From: Roseovarius sp. 217
Lineage (GTDB): Bacteria; Pseudomonadota; Alphaproteobacteria; Rhodobacterales; Rhodobacteraceae
Length of the DNA: 64,000 nucleotides
Direction of reading: 5' to 3'
NCBI RefSeq assembly: GCF_000152845.1
Contig: NZ_CH902584.1
Location: forward strand, 1,454,933 to 1,518,932
The translations under genes and the position numbers were made by a program. The stretch's first letter is position 1, and the number at the start of each line of letters is the position of its first letter. The notes under the pieces are model-generated. The model saw only the letters and a program-made list of their open reading frames with translations. It made no database searches and was not told the DNA's origin. Of the stretch, positions 43,827 to 52,804 are shown piece after piece.

Positions 43827-44357
43827 TCAGGCCGCCTTCTTCATCCGCTCTTTCATGGCAATGGTGACCATGTATTCGGTGTCGTGCAGATCGTTGAAAT
43901 GCAGCGACTTGGAGAAATACGGCGTGCTCGACAGCTCACCGTCGTTGAGATTGGTAAACTTGCGGAACAGCGCCCAGCTTGCACCGTTGTCGCGCGTGAT
44001 CGTGGTCTGCACCCGGCTCACGCCCTTGCAATTCTCGCGCGATAGAAGGCCACGCAGCATCAGCGTGCCAAGGCCGGTGCCCCGCGCCTTTTCCGATACG
44101 GCAACCTGCCAGACAAACAACGTCTCGGGGTCATCCGGCAGGATATAGGCCGACACCCAGCCAACAACGTCACCGTTCAACTCGGCCACAATGCAGGTGT
44201 CACGGAAATGATCGCATTGGATCAGATTGCAATACATCGAATTCTCATCGAGCGGCTTGCAGGCCTGAATCAGCTCCCAAATCGCTGCGCCATCCTCTGA
44301 CGAGGGCTTGCGCAGGGTTGGCATGGCTTTCCGAAACATTTCCATTGCATGTCGCAT
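43827..44357 (-). CDS. ectA: L-2,4-diaminobutyrate acetyltransferase
   Basis: 176 residues, GNAT fold; acetyl-CoA loop in VSEKARGTGLGTLML, and the EctA-typical ENSMYCNLIQCDHF substrate segment. It acetylates diaminobutyrate at the gamma position. AGAGAGG lies about 9 nt before the ATG at 44357; an ATG at 44342-44350 is also in frame. First gene of the ectoine operon, divergent from the MarR regulator. Confidence 0.95.
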   Translation of the reverse strand: MRHAMEMFRKAMPTLRKPSSEDGAAIWELIQACKPLDENSMYCNLIQCDHFRDTCIVAELNGDVVGWVSAYILPDDPETLFVWQVAVSEKARGTGLGTLMLRGLLSRENCKGVSRVQTTITRDNGASWALFRKFTNLNDGELSSTPYFSKSLHFNDLHDTEYMVTIAMKERMKKAA

Positions 44358-44388
44358 GGGTGCGTGACCTCTCTATTTGCTTCGTGTA

Positions 44389-44396
44389 ACTAAATA
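44389..44396 (-). promoter_or_regulatory. EctR-type half-site near the ectA start
   Basis: ACTAAATA on the plus strand, TATTTAGT in the ectA direction, 32-39 nt before the ectA ATG. It equals one half of the EctR operator described in methylotrophs; no second half lies at the right distance, so it would be a secondary site at most. Confidence 0.4.
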
Positions 44397-44499
44397 TATC
44401 ATCGAAGCTTAGAAATCAACCTTCGGAGTCATTTTAACGTGCTGAGCGCGGTTTTACCAAGAAAGCCCTTATTTTTCTACACAAAATACCCTATATATT

Positions 44500-44517
44500 T
44501 ATTTAGCAAACTAAATA
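44500..44517. promoter_or_regulatory. EctR-type operator TATTTAGC-AA-ACTAAATA
   Basis: A perfect palindrome of two 8-bp halves with a 2-bp centre (extended by one more pair to 44499-44518), 17 bp before the regulator's start in the A/T-rich ectA-ectR gap. It closely follows the EctR site known from Methylomicrobium (TATTTAGT-GT-ACTATATA). It probably represses both the ect operon and the regulator gene; overlap with the regulator's own promoter is likely. Confidence 0.75.
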
Positions 44518-44533
44518 ATTTTTCTTAGGAGGA

Positions 44534-45070
44534 ATGAAATTGCAATTGAGCGACAGCTTTGCAACCATTACAGCCATCACAAGAGGGGCCCGCATGGACC
44601 GCACAGACCAAAGCCTGATCGCCCTGCGTCGCATTTTGCGCGCGACCGAAATCTATGGGCGTAAACTTGCCACCGCTGCCGGGCTGACAGCGGTGCAATT
44701 CCGTGTGCTTCAGATCGTTGCGGACCGAACCAGCTGCACCGCGACCCAGATTGCCCAGCAGATGCGCGTGTCTCAGGCGACCATCACGGCCTTGGTGGAT
44801 AAATTGGTGAAACACGGCGTGGTCACACGCGAAAAGTCTCAGACGGATCGCCGCCAGACCAATATCGTGATCACAGAGGCCGGGCGCGATACCATCCGGC
44901 GCGCCCCCGACGCCCTGCAACAGCGCTATGTGCGCAAGTTCGAGGCGCTCGAGGATTGGGAGCAGGCGCAGCTTGTGGCATCGCTTGAACGGGTCGCCAC
45001 CCTGCTCGATGCCGAGGATATCGACGCGGCCCCGGTGCTCGATACCAGCGACTTTCGGAACCATTCCTGA
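44534..45070 (+). CDS. ectR: MarR-family regulator of the ectoine genes (EctR)
   Basis: 178 residues. MarR winged helix: TAVQFRVLQIVADRTSCTATQIAQQMRVSQATITALVDKLVKHGVVTREKSQTDRR is the helix-turn-helix and wing (about 51-110). AGGAGG is only 1 nt before the ATG at 44534, so translation may really start at the in-frame TTG 44540 or ATG 44594. Divergent from ectA with an EctR-like operator between, so it probably represses ectABC-ask at low salt. Confidence 0.87.
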   Translation: MKLQLSDSFATITAITRGARMDRTDQSLIALRRILRATEIYGRKLATAAGLTAVQFRVLQIVADRTSCTATQIAQQMRVSQATITALVDKLVKHGVVTREKSQTDRRQTNIVITEAGRDTIRRAPDALQQRYVRKFEALEDWEQAQLVASLERVATLLDAEDIDAAPVLDTSDFRNHS

Positions 45071-45130
45071 GCGACAAACAAAAACACCCACCACATCGGC
45101 GGGCGCTTCTGTCAATGACGGGTCAAGGCC

Positions 45131-45472
45131 TCAGCGGTAGACCGATTCCTTGCCGAAATGCTTGGTCAGCATGTAATAGACGACCGCGCGATATTTGTTG
45201 CGTTCGGATTTGCCATAGGTCTCGATCACCTGATTGATCGCATCCATCAGCGCGGGGCTATCCGCCAACCCGAGTTTCTTGACGAGGAAATTCGTCTTGA
45301 CCGTTTCCAATTCCGCCGGCTGGCCGCCCGCGACCGTCGAGGAATCTGCGTTGTAAATCGCCGGACCGCAACCAATCGTTACCTTGGTCAGCAGGTCCAT
45401 ATCCGGTTCCATCCTGCACTTGTTACGCAGATCGTCGGCGTATTTTGCGATCAGGTCGTCACGCTTTCCCAT
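45131..45472 (-). CDS. DUF2853 family protein
   Basis: 113 residues from the ATG at 45472 (GGGAGA upstream), beginning MGKRDDLIAKYADDLRNK. The DUF2853 pattern is clear: IGCGPAIYNADSSTVAGGQ, the VKTNFLVKKLGL helix and the ending YRAVVYYMLTKHFGKESVY. Small, soluble and helical; function unknown. Isolated, converging with ectR. Confidence 0.85.
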   Translation of the reverse strand: MGKRDDLIAKYADDLRNKCRMEPDMDLLTKVTIGCGPAIYNADSSTVAGGQPAELETVKTNFLVKKLGLADSPALMDAINQVIETYGKSERNKYRAVVYYMLTKHFGKESVYR

Positions 45473-45642
45473 CAATTCTCTCCCTTTTTCCGGCGAATGA
45501 CCGGCCCATCGTTTCACCAAGCCTCACAAATGACGCTCTCGGCACGATAGCCGGGGTTATTAGCCATACAAAGGGAAATTTTCCTAAACGCTCCCCATGG
45601 GCGAGAACCCAACAGAATCCGCCGATGACAGTGGGCAAGGAT

Positions 45643-46137
45643 CTAGTTTAGCGCCACGCCCTGCTTGCGACCGTGATCGGTTTTCTTGTCGAACGTGACG
45701 TCGATGGCGTTGTACTTCTTGAGGATTGCGTCACCGCCGACACAGGCGGCGCGTTCAATCTCTTGGGCGGCCTCGATACCGTGACGGCCATGCTGGCGCT
45801 CATGCGCTGTGAGCGCGGCAAGCATGGTGTCGAACTTCTGGCGCAGATCAGCGGGCATTTTTTCCGGATTCTTGTGTTTCGGCAGGGTAATGTCCACCGT
45901 AACGCTGAGTTTGCAATCCCCGGTCCACCGCACATACCACTCCGTAAAGGCCCAATAGGTCTTGGGGCCTTTTTGATCCATTTCCTGTATCAAACCTTGG
46001 AGAGAGGTGGCCGATACCGCATAGGTCTTGATGGTTTCGGTTACTTTTGGTTTTGCCTGAGCAGGTGTTCCACCAGAAACCGCAAACATCAGACCAATGG
46101 CTAGGATCCCGACATTAAGAATACATTTCTTCAACAT
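45643..46137 (-). CDS. Exported DUF922 zinc-metalloprotease-like protein
   Basis: 164 residues from the ATG at 46137 (AGGAG 5 nt upstream). Signal peptide about 1-28 (ILAIGLMFAVSGGTPAQA). The DUF922 core has YVRWTGDCKLSVTVDITLP and the zincin-like His112-Glu113-x-x-His116 in TAHERQHGRHG, with a nearby Glu (IEAAQEIE). It is annotated in the family as a secreted Zn-dependent protease, which I have not seen proven biochemically. Starts 27 bp after ahcY. Confidence 0.8.
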   Translation of the reverse strand: MLKKCILNVGILAIGLMFAVSGGTPAQAKPKVTETIKTYAVSATSLQGLIQEMDQKGPKTYWAFTEWYVRWTGDCKLSVTVDITLPKHKNPEKMPADLRQKFDTMLAALTAHERQHGRHGIEAAQEIERAACVGGDAILKKYNAIDVTFDKKTDHGRKQGVALN

Positions 46138-46164
46138 CGGTCTCCTATCCAATTACCTAAATGC

Positions 46165-47553
46165 TCAATACCGATAATGCTCAGGCTTGAACGGACCATC
46201 GGTGCCAACACCGATATAATCCGCCTGATCCTGCCGCAATTGGGTCAGCTTGACCCCAATGCGATCAAGATGCAGCCGAGCAACTTTCTCGTCAAGATGT
46301 TTAGGCAGGACATACACCTCGTTGCCATATTGCTCGCCCTTGGTCCAAAGCTCGATCTGCGCCAGCACCTGATTGGTAAACGACGCGGACATCACGAACG
46401 AGGGGTGTCCGGTGGCATTGCCAAGGTTCAGCAGACGCCCTTCCGACAGTAGAATGATCCGGTTGCCCGAGGGCATCTCGATCATGTCCACCTGTTCCTT
46501 GATATTGGTCCATTTATGGTTCTTCAGGCTTGCCACCTGAATTTCATTGTCAAAATGGCCGATATTGCCAACGATCGCCATATCCTTCATCGCGCGCATA
46601 TGCTCGATGCGGATCACGTCCTTGTTGCCGGTGGTGGTGATAAAGATATCGGCGCTCCCGACCACATCTTCCAGCACGACCACTTCAAACCCGTCCATCG
46701 CCGCCTGCAGCGCGCAGATCGGATCGACTTCGGTCACTTTGACGCGCGCCCCGGCCCCGCTCAGGCTGGCCGCAGATCCCTTGCCCACGTCGCCATAGCC
46801 GCAGACCACGGCAACCTTGCCCGCCATCATCGTGTCGGTGGCGCGGCGGATACCGTCCACAAGGCTCTCTTTACAGCCATATTTGTTGTCAAACTTCGAC
46901 TTGGTCACGGAATCGTTCACATTGATCGCCGGAAACGGCAACTGCCCCTTCTTATGCAGATCATAGAGACGATGCACGCCGGTCGTGGTTTCCTCGGACA
47001 CGCCCTTGATCTGATCGCGCAGCTTGGTGAACCAACCGGGGCTGGCTTTCATGCGCTTGGCAATCTGCGCCTTGATCACCGCTTCCTCGTCCGAGGCGGG
47101 AACCGGGATGATGTCCTCACCGGCTTCGGCGCGCGCACCCAAGAGCACATAGAGCGTGGCATCGCCGCCATCGTCGAGGATCATGTTCGGGCCATCCTCG
47201 AACATGAAGGATTTGTCGAGATAATCCCAATGTTCCTCAAGGCTCTGCCCCTTGATCGCAAACACCGGGGTGCCGCCTGCGGCAATCGCCGCCGCCGCGT
47301 GATCCTGCGTGGAAAAGATGTTGCAGGACGCCCAACGCACATCAGCCCCCAGATCAACCAGCGTCTCGATCAACACTGCGGTCTGAATGGTCATGTGCAA
47401 AGAGCCCACGATCCGCGCACCCTTGAGCGGCTTGGCCTCGCCATATTCCTTGCGCAGGGCCATCAGACCGGGCATTTCGGTTTCCGCAATATCCAGTTCC
47501 TTGCGCCCATATGCCGCGAGGTTGATGTCCTTGACGATGTAATCTTTTGCCAT
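46165..47553 (-). CDS. ahcY: Adenosylhomocysteinase
   Basis: 462 residues from the ATG at 47553 (AAGGAG about 10 nt upstream). SAH-hydrolase motifs: [32 protein letters not shown] with the Lys that holds substrate, the NAD loop [13 protein letters not shown] and the C-terminal KPEHYRY. It splits S-adenosylhomocysteine and clears the product of methyltransferases. I found no convincing SAH riboswitch in the 70 bp before it. Confidence 0.96.
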   Translation of the reverse strand: MAKDYIVKDINLAAYGRKELDIAETEMPGLMALRKEYGEAKPLKGARIVGSLHMTIQTAVLIETLVDLGADVRWASCNIFSTQDHAAAAIAAGGTPVFAIKGQSLEEHWDYLDKSFMFEDGPNMILDDGGDATLYVLLGARAEAGEDIIPVPASDEEAVIKAQIAKRMKASPGWFTKLRDQIKGVSEETTTGVHRLYDLHKKGQLPFPAINVNDSVTKSKFDNKYGCKESLVDGIRRATDTMMAGKVAVVCGYGDVGKGSAASLSGAGARVKVTEVDPICALQAAMDGFEVVVLEDVVGSADIFITTTGNKDVIRIEHMRAMKDMAIVGNIGHFDNEIQVASLKNHKWTNIKEQVDMIEMPSGNRIILLSEGRLLNLGNATGHPSFVMSASFTNQVLAQIELWTKGEQYGNEVYVLPKHLDEKVARLHLDRIGVKLTQLRQDQADYIGVGTDGPFKPEHYRY

Positions 47554-47623
47554 CTGAAGTGGCTCCTTGCATGACGATTTTGCAAGGCAGATAGCACTCA
47601 CCCCCACTTTGGGCAATGCGCGA

Positions 47624-47935
47624 TTAGCCCCCGACTTCCTCGGGACGGCGCGGCGGCGCAGTGTGCCAATGCTGACCAGTGGCCATGACACAACTCACGC
47701 CGCTGGGCCGGGTCACAAAGACGGTGAAACTCCCGGTTTCGCCAGAGGCCCAGACCTCCAGCAATTGCTGCGGGCTCTGCAGCCCGCCCCCGACGAGATG
47801 TTCGTCAAATTGCCCCTCCAGCCGTTCGACCAGATCGCCGCGCGGCAGACAGGGTGTCACTTGAGCATCGGCGGACGGCGGCGCAAGCGCTGCCGCGCCA
47901 AAGATGAGTGCAGTGGAACAGAGACGTTTGAACAT
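47624..47935 (-). CDS. Small exported protein, unknown
   Basis: 103 residues from the ATG at 47935 (AGGAG about 8 nt upstream), with a signal peptide [24 protein letters not shown]. The mature part has a [24 protein letters not shown] segment and a C-terminal strand pair [11 protein letters not shown]; two Cys (CLP, SCVM) may form a disulfide. Similar short proteins occur next to ahcY in related bacteria, as I recall, without known function. Confidence 0.7.
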   Translation of the reverse strand: MFKRLCSTALIFGAAALAPPSADAQVTPCLPRGDLVERLEGQFDEHLVGGGLQSPQQLLEVWASGETGSFTVFVTRPSGVSCVMATGQHWHTAPPRRPEEVGG

Positions 47936-48100
47936 GGCTTTTCTCCTCAGACTTGAGAGTTGGCGCAGGGCCGCGCCGGTTCCCATGGTATTAATTTGGG
48001 GATCCGTCGCCCGTTTTGCACTAAATTTTCGCGCACAAGCGCGTGTGGCGCATGTGTTTAAGGTTTGCGCAGAGGGCGCGCTTTGCCTACCTCTGTCGCC

Positions 48101-49021
48101 ATGACAGCACCCTATCGCCTCACCTTCTCCAGCCCCGCCGCGCGGGTGCAATACCTCCTCCTGATGGGGCTCTTTCGGCTTGCCGTCACCCGTGGTCTCT
48201 ACGGGCGCTTCGCGCGCGGTCTCGGACGGCTCTTTGATCCAGAGAATGCCGTGACCCTGCATGCCGCCGATGCCGCGCCGTACCGCATCGCCCTCAATGA
48301 CGGATATTGGACCCGTTTCGCCCTCTACCGCGCGCCCTATGAACCCGAAGTTGACACAGTCCTGCGCGCCGCCGCCGGGGCCACGCCGCTCTTTTGCGAC
48401 CTTGGGGCCAATATGGGCTATTGGACCACCCGCGCCGCGCCGCTCTTCGAGCAGGTGATCGCGGTCGAGGCATCGGCGCAGACCTTTGAGCGGTTGTACG
48501 GTAACGCCGCACAATTGTACGGTGTCACCCTCCATCACGCCGCCATTCACGCCACCTCGGGCGAGGTTCTGACCTTCGTCAACACCCATCTCAGCCATGC
48601 CTCTGCCCGTCTGATGGGCGATACCCCGGCCGGGACAGAGGACCGGACCGAGACTGTAACAACCCTCGCCATCGACGATCTCGTGCCGCCCGGCACCGCC
48701 GCCCTGATCAAGCTCGATGTCGAAGGCGCCGAGATCGCCGCCATCACCGGCGCCGCCCGCGCCTTGGCCGATGGCTCTGTTCTCATCTACGAGGATCACG
48801 GCAACGACCCCGCCTGCACCGTCAGCGCGCATCTGCTGGCGCAGCCGGGACTCAGTCTCTATTCCACCGAAACTGGCCTTACTTCTATGCCCGACACCGC
48901 CACAATCCGCGCTCTCAAAACCGATCCGTTCAAGGGCTACAACTTCCTCGCCGCCCGCACCGACTCGCCGCTTCTGGCACAGATCGCGCAGGGCTTTGCA
49001 AAACCGGATCAGCCGCGCTAG
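48101..49021 (+). CDS. FkbM-family SAM-dependent methyltransferase
   Basis: 306 residues from the ATG at 48101. The SAM-binding motif is LFCDLGANMGYWTTRAA, followed by VIAVEAS and the FkbM LIKLDVEGAEIAAITGA block. About 85 N-terminal residues (one hydrophobic stretch) precede the fold. Such enzymes O-methylate polysaccharides or secondary metabolites; the target is unknown. Its neighbours downstream (HD protein, glycosyltransferase, galE) fit a surface sugar role. Confidence 0.82.
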   Translation: MTAPYRLTFSSPAARVQYLLLMGLFRLAVTRGLYGRFARGLGRLFDPENAVTLHAADAAPYRIALNDGYWTRFALYRAPYEPEVDTVLRAAAGATPLFCDLGANMGYWTTRAAPLFEQVIAVEASAQTFERLYGNAAQLYGVTLHHAAIHATSGEVLTFVNTHLSHASARLMGDTPAGTEDRTETVTTLAIDDLVPPGTAALIKLDVEGAEIAAITGAARALADGSVLIYEDHGNDPACTVSAHLLAQPGLSLYSTETGLTSMPDTATIRALKTDPFKGYNFLAARTDSPLLAQIAQGFAKPDQPR

Positions 49022-49051
49022 GCAGGATCGTCCAACACTTCCGGAGGCCCC

Positions 49052-49645
49052 ATGCCCAAACCCCGCGCCTGGCAAAAGATGCTCTCGGGCCGCAGGCTCG
49101 ACCTGCTCGATCCCACGCCCGTTGATATCGAGATCGAGGATATCGCCCACGGTCTCAGCTTTGTTGCCCGCTGGAATGGGCAGACTCTTGGTGATTTCGC
49201 CTACTCCGTGGCCGAGCATTCCTTGCTGGTCGAAAGACTCTATTCCCGCCTAACTCCCTCCACACCCGCCAAATGGCAGCTTGCGGCGCTGCTGCATGAC
49301 GCCCCGGAATACGTGATCGGCGACATGATTTCCCCGGTCAAGAACGCCGTCGGGCCGGGCTATGATGACCTCGACAAACGCCTTGCGGCGGCCATTCACA
49401 TCCGTTTCGGTCTTCCCGCTTTGATCCCGCCCGCGATCAAAAAGCAGATCAAGCAGGCTGATAAAATCAGTGCGTGGATGGAAGCCACTGAAATCGCAGG
49501 CTTTACCGTAGCCGAGGCTGATCGTTTCTTTGGCAAACCTGATCCTGCGCTCCTGCAGGGGCTCAGGATCACACTCCGCCCCCCGGTCGAGACCCGACAA
49601 GATTATACCGCACGGTATCACGCGCTTATCGCTCAGATCGGCTAG
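49052..49645 (+). CDS. HD-domain phosphohydrolase (YfbR-like)
   Basis: 197 residues. HD metal ligands: His in YSVAEHSLLVE, the HD pair in AALLHDAPEYVIGD, and a late Asp in KQADKISAWMEATE. Similar to 5'-deoxynucleotidases and related small HD hydrolases; the substrate is not determined. Follows the methyltransferase by 30 bp and converges on the glycosyltransferase with a 4-bp overlap. Confidence 0.85.
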   Translation: MPKPRAWQKMLSGRRLDLLDPTPVDIEIEDIAHGLSFVARWNGQTLGDFAYSVAEHSLLVERLYSRLTPSTPAKWQLAALLHDAPEYVIGDMISPVKNAVGPGYDDLDKRLAAAIHIRFGLPALIPPAIKKQIKQADKISAWMEATEIAGFTVAEADRFFGKPDPALLQGLRITLRPPVETRQDYTARYHALIAQIG

Positions 49646-50673
49646 ACCCAGCCGCCGCGCGACATGAGGCCCATCGCCTCCAATTGCCGCCACCCGGTCA
49701 ATTGTGTTGACCCCTCGCACCACAGGTCAGGATCAGCCTGCAAGGCGTCATAATAGCCATGATAGAGACTACTATTGGCAAAATGCTCTTGTCTCGCCTG
49801 TTCTTCTGCGGCGCGCTCGACCACCGTGTTCAGAAACTTGCTGTGCAAGAGAATGCCCGAAGTCATCTCGCCGCCTGTGCTGTCATAGACATGATTCAAT
49901 TGCCGGGGCAGCAGCGAATGCGCGGAGCTCACATAGGTATAGCGTCGGTCCCACTTGACCAGCGGCACCTTGCCCATGGTCGGCGCACGGGCAGGGTCTT
50001 CTCCAAAGAACATCCGCGCACGCGGTCCTCCCTGAATCCACAGGTTTTGCAAATCCGCCTTGCGCTTCATGGAATAGTTGCCCGCATCAAACCAGCACAG
50101 CGTCTCAAACGGGTCTAATCCGGCCTGATAGCGATAGTTTGACAGTCGTCCTTGCGGATACATATCCAGCATAAGGGTGCCAAAGGACCGCAGTTTCTGA
50201 TCCTCCAGCCACGCGCAGAGCGCGGGCAGGGGGCGTGTGTCGTGATAGGGATAAACCAGACACTCATCAGCATCGAGTGTCAGGCACCAATGCCCATGCC
50301 CATACCGCATTTGCAACCAGGTCAGCCAATCAACCCCAAATCTTGAGAGTTTATAGCTCCTTGGCGTCGTCCAGAGCGAAACATCCGCCTGCGCGGCCAA
50401 ATACTCGCGCGTGCCGTCGTCGCTCGCATTCTCGACGATGAGGAAATGCCGTATCCCCAAACGCCGGTGATGCTCCAGAAAGTAAGGCAGACGCAGCGCT
50501 TCATTGCGCACCGTGCTGAAGCATAGGATATCATCCGGTTTGATTTGCGCCGTTTCGTCTCTAACACAGTGCAATTGATGTCTTTTGCGAAAGCTGCGCC
50601 AGAGCAAGCGTCGCCGCCTCCACCGCAGGCGATAGGCCATCGCCAGATCGCTGATCCTTTCACCTCTGCCCAT
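49642..50673 (-). CDS. Glycosyltransferase family 2-type protein
   Basis: 343 residues from the ATG at 50673 (GGAG 6 nt upstream). FSTVRNEALRLPYFLEHHRRLGIRHFLIVENASDDGT is the Glyco_tranf_2_4 opening; the metal/donor Asp motif is LTLDADECLVYP (DxD). A basic N-terminal 50 residues precede it. It should transfer a sugar onto a surface glycan. Transcribed after galE. Confidence 0.85.
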   Translation of the reverse strand: MGRGERISDLAMAYRLRWRRRRLLWRSFRKRHQLHCVRDETAQIKPDDILCFSTVRNEALRLPYFLEHHRRLGIRHFLIVENASDDGTREYLAAQADVSLWTTPRSYKLSRFGVDWLTWLQMRYGHGHWCLTLDADECLVYPYHDTRPLPALCAWLEDQKLRSFGTLMLDMYPQGRLSNYRYQAGLDPFETLCWFDAGNYSMKRKADLQNLWIQGGPRARMFFGEDPARAPTMGKVPLVKWDRRYTYVSSAHSLLPRQLNHVYDSTGGEMTSGILLHSKFLNTVVERAAEEQARQEHFANSSLYHGYYDALQADPDLWCEGSTQLTGWRQLEAMGLMSRGGWV

Positions 50674-50709
50674 GCGGACTCCGTGATCCCCCAATAGGCA
50701 AAGTCAGCG

Positions 50710-51693
50710 CTATTTGTCGTAATGTCCAGTCTGATGCCAGCGCCACGCGTCGCCGATCATCTGAGGCAGCGTCGAACGCGTCGGCTTCCAGCCCAATTCC
50801 GCAACCGCGCGGGTCGACCCCGACACCAGCCGCGTGCAATCGCCGGGCCGCCGTGGCCCCTCGACGATCGGCACGGCCCGGTTCGTCACCGCCGCCGATT
50901 GATCCGTGACCTCACGCACCGAAAATCCTGTGCCAGTCCCGAGATTGAAAACACGGCTTTCTTTGCCATTTTCGAGCCAATTCAGGCCCAAAACATGCGC
51001 ATCAACCAGATCGCAGACATGTACATAATCCCGGACGCAGGTGCCATCAGGCGTATCATAATCGGTGCCAAAGATCGTCAGCGCATCACGTTTACCGTCA
51101 ATCGCATCCAGTATCAGCGGGATGAGATGGGTCTCGGGCTGGTGAAATTCGCCAACCTGCGCTTCTGGATCGGCCCCCGCCACATTGAAATAGCGAAAGA
51201 TCACATGGCGCAGCCCATAGGCGCCCTCGAAATCGCGCAACATATCCTCGATCGCGCGCTTGCTCGCCCCGTAGGCATTGATCGGAAACTGCGCGCAGGT
51301 TTCATCCAGCACCACATTATCCTGATCGCCATAGGTCGCGCAGGTGGACGAAAACACGAGATCGAGACAGCCCGCCGCGACCGCCGCCTGCATGAGGCTG
51401 AGGGAGCCGGCGACGTTATTGTGCCAGTATAGACCCGGATTCTGCATGCTCTCGCCCACTTGGCTGAGCGCCGCGAAATGCATCACGGCAACGGGCTGAT
51501 AGGCGGCAAACACCTGATCGAGCCGCGCGCGGTCCGTGAGATCGCCCTGCTCGAAGGGGCCGAACTTTACAGCATCCTGCCAGCCTGTGCTGAGATTGTC
51601 ATAGGTGATGGGCGTGTATCCCGCCGCGGCCAATGCCTTGCAGGCGTGACTTCCGATATAGCCCGCGCCGCCCGTGACCAGTATATGCGTCAC
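50710..51693 (-). CDS. galE: UDP-glucose 4-epimerase
   Basis: 327 residues, extended SDR: NAD motif GGAGYIGSHACKAL, Ser/Thr in FSSTCATYG, catalytic Tyr/Lys in NAYGASKRAIEDML. It interconverts UDP-glucose and UDP-galactose for surface polysaccharides. Follows galU by 21 bp. Confidence 0.94.
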   Translation of the reverse strand: MTHILVTGGAGYIGSHACKALAAAGYTPITYDNLSTGWQDAVKFGPFEQGDLTDRARLDQVFAAYQPVAVMHFAALSQVGESMQNPGLYWHNNVAGSLSLMQAAVAAGCLDLVFSSTCATYGDQDNVVLDETCAQFPINAYGASKRAIEDMLRDFEGAYGLRHVIFRYFNVAGADPEAQVGEFHQPETHLIPLILDAIDGKRDALTIFGTDYDTPDGTCVRDYVHVCDLVDAHVLGLNWLENGKESRVFNLGTGTGFSVREVTDQSAAVTNRAVPIVEGPRRPGDCTRLVSGSTRAVAELGWKPTRSTLPQMIGDAWRWHQTGHYDK

Positions 51694-51714
51694 CGCAGTC
51701 TCCCTTGCGGTTTG

Positions 51715-52608
51715 TTACTGAGCGGCTTTTTCGGAATGCACGACATCCGAAATGTAATTCCAAAGTTCGTCGCGCAGGTCGTCGCGCGCCAATGCAAAGG
51801 CCACCGTCGCCTGCAAAAACCCTGCTTTAGAGCCACAATCGAACCGCTGACCCTGAAAGCGGAAGCCGTAAACCTCTTCGCCATCCTCGCGTGCGGCGTC
51901 GATCGCATCGGTCAGTTGGATCTCGCCACCTGCGCCGGCCTGTTTGCGGTTCAGTTTCTGCAACACTGTGGGTGTGAGGATATAGCGGCCGATCACCGCG
52001 AGATTTGAAGGTGCCGTGCCCGAAGCAGGTTTCTCCACCATGCCTTTGGTCGACACGATGCTCCCCATGTCCTCTTTGATATCGAGAATACCGTAAGACT
52101 TTGTCATTGAATCCGGCACTTCCATCGCCGCCACGATATTGCCCTGCGTTTCCTCAAAGGCTTCAACCATCTGGGCAAGGCAGGGTTTCTCTGCCGCGAT
52201 CACGTCATCCGGCAGGATCACAGCAAATGGCTCATTCGAGATCAGCCGCCGCGCGCACCACACCGCGTGGCCCAGACCCAGCGGCTTGTGCTGGCGCATA
52301 TAGGCCACTTCGCCGCTGTCCATATTGGTGGATTTGAGGATTTCGAGCAGATCATCCTTGCCCTTGCGGCGCAACTCCGCCTCAAGCTGGGGGGCATAGT
52401 CGAAATAATCCTCCAGGGCACCCTTCCCGCGCGAGGTGATGAAGATGAATTCCTTGATCCCGGCGGCGCGCGCCTCGTCGATGGCGTATTGCACAAGCGG
52501 TCGGTCTACGAGAGTCATGATTTCCTTGGGAACTGACTTGGTGGCCGGAAGGAACCGTGTTCCTAGTCCGGCAACTGGGAAAATTGCCTTGGTAACCTTC
52601 GTACGCAT
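51715..52608 (-). CDS. galU: UTP--glucose-1-phosphate uridylyltransferase
   Basis: 297 residues. Nucleotide-binding opening FPVAGLGTRFLPATKSVPKEIM, then VDRPLVQYAIDEA, KPLGLGHAVWCAR and FAVILPDDVI are GalU signatures. It makes UDP-glucose. The 196 bp upstream hold no gene; a promoter is presumably there. Confidence 0.95.
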   Translation of the reverse strand: MRTKVTKAIFPVAGLGTRFLPATKSVPKEIMTLVDRPLVQYAIDEARAAGIKEFIFITSRGKGALEDYFDYAPQLEAELRRKGKDDLLEILKSTNMDSGEVAYMRQHKPLGLGHAVWCARRLISNEPFAVILPDDVIAAEKPCLAQMVEAFEETQGNIVAAMEVPDSMTKSYGILDIKEDMGSIVSTKGMVEKPASGTAPSNLAVIGRYILTPTVLQKLNRKQAGAGGEIQLTDAIDAAREDGEEVYGFRFQGQRFDCGSKAGFLQATVAFALARDDLRDELWNYISDVVHSEKAAQ

Positions 52609-52804
52609 CGCCTGCTCCTAACTCGTTTTTTTCCGCACAGTCTACACAACAGCAAACACCATTGCATCGTGTTAAGGGGAAAAGTTGCGAATTGTTATGA
52701 AATTGCAGATTCCCACCGACGCGGCAAGGACAATGCACGCAGCCTGTCTTATGTGTCAGCTTTCCGGCAGAATTCCACCGACGCCAACGGTCCGGTTCGG
52801 GGGT

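Noticed and set aside
42050..45070. Hydroxyectoine pathway (ectD)
   Set aside because: The operon is ectA-ectB-ectC-ask; no Fe/2-oxoglutarate hydroxylase gene lies within or next to it.
47554..47700. SAH riboswitch upstream of ahcY
   Set aside because: I looked for the conserved SAH-riboswitch core and its flanking stems in the leader and found neither; the leader is also very short, about 70 bp before the next gene's stop.
47624..49219. 531-residue Gly-rich minus-strand protein
   Set aside because: It is the reverse-strand image of the FkbM and HD genes; only its last 103 codons, from the ATG at 47935 with a ribosome site and signal peptide, look real.
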